From: JBBRLA01 sp038231615 | GTDB taxonomy: Bacteria > Myxococcota_A > Polyangia > Palsa-1104 > JAEUJZ01 | DNA length: 6,715 bases | Assembly (NCBI GenBank): GCA_038231615.1 | Contig: JBBRLA010000486.1 | Coordinates: 1-6,715, forward strand | Reading direction: 5' to 3' | Shown here: positions 6,636 to 6,715 of the stretch, piece after piece | Layout of the letters: each line of letters starts with the position of its first letter | Position numbering within the stretch: the stretch's first letter is position 1 | Translations under genes and position numbers: made by a program | Notes under the pieces: generated by a model | Told to the model about the DNA's origin: nothing | The model's database searches: none | What the model saw: only the letters and a program-made list of their open reading frames with translations

Positions 6636-6665
6636 AATGAAGGCCCGAACTTCGGGGCGTGTCAA
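6636..6665 (-). promoter_or_regulatory. Candidate promoter of the regulator/beta-oxidation operon with inverted repeat in its spacer
   Basis: On the minus strand a perfect -35 hexamer, TTGACA (6665-6660), is followed after 18 bases by TTCATT, a weak -10 with three of six consensus bases. Between them lies the perfect inverted repeat CCCGAA-G-TTCGGG (6644-6656), where a bound repressor would block RNA polymerase. If the promoter is real, transcription would begin close to the GTG at 6629, so the regulator's TTG at 6710 would not be used. The weak -10 keeps confidence low. The repeat is GC-rich and does not resemble the AT-rich enterobacterial Fur box. Confidence 0.35.
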
Positions 6666-6715
6666 GCGGGCGGCTGATCTCGATGGTCCCGGGCCGGGCC
6701 GGTAACTCAAAGGGC

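Noticed and set aside
1..6715. CRISPR array, tRNA, rRNA or riboswitch
   Set aside because: No regularly spaced repeats, tRNA-like cloverleaf or recognised aptamer pattern was seen on either strand.

Overview
The window is GC-rich DNA, about two-thirds G+C by eye, from a bacterium. The genes suggest a Myxococcota or other former deltaproteobacterial lineage. This rests on a Fur protein of deltaproteobacterial style, eukaryote-like fatty-acid oxidation enzymes, and an XRE protein carrying 'SPCWLAFG'-type signatures. It is an inference from gene content, not a proven assignment.

Right-hand part (about 1832-6715): four genes run on the minus strand, in transcription order a Fur-family metal-responsive regulator, a large multifunctional beta-oxidation enzyme, an SCP-x-type thiolase and a 68-residue protein of unknown function. 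Gaps are only 44, 15 and 26 bases, so this looks like one operon. The large protein joins an SDR 3-hydroxyacyl-CoA dehydrogenase, a MaoC/hydratase-2 module and two SCP2 lipid-binding domains. It resembles animal peroxisomal multifunctional enzyme type 2 (HSD17B4) with an extra SCP2 domain. With the thiolase it could carry a bulky or branched 2-enoyl-CoA through hydration, oxidation and thiolytic cleavage. A candidate promoter with a perfect inverted repeat in its spacer precedes the regulator.

Middle part (about 671-1771, plus strand): debris of mobile DNA. An IS91/IS801-like (Y2_Tnp) transposase fragment missing both ends is followed, in the same frame and directly after its TGA, by the C-terminal third of a separate element-associated winged-helix protein. 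Neither is intact.

Left-hand part (30-605, minus strand): a small regulator made of two tandem XRE/Cro-type helix-turn-helix domains, each closing with nearly the same eight-residue signature. An AT-rich stretch of about 65 bases lies upstream of it and separates it from the mobile debris.

I saw no RNA gene, CRISPR array, origin or convincing factor-independent terminator. The operon is the main biological content. Its points of interest are the two SCP2 domains on the multifunctional enzyme beside a thiolase that has none, the link to a Fur-type regulator, and the orphan small gene at its end.
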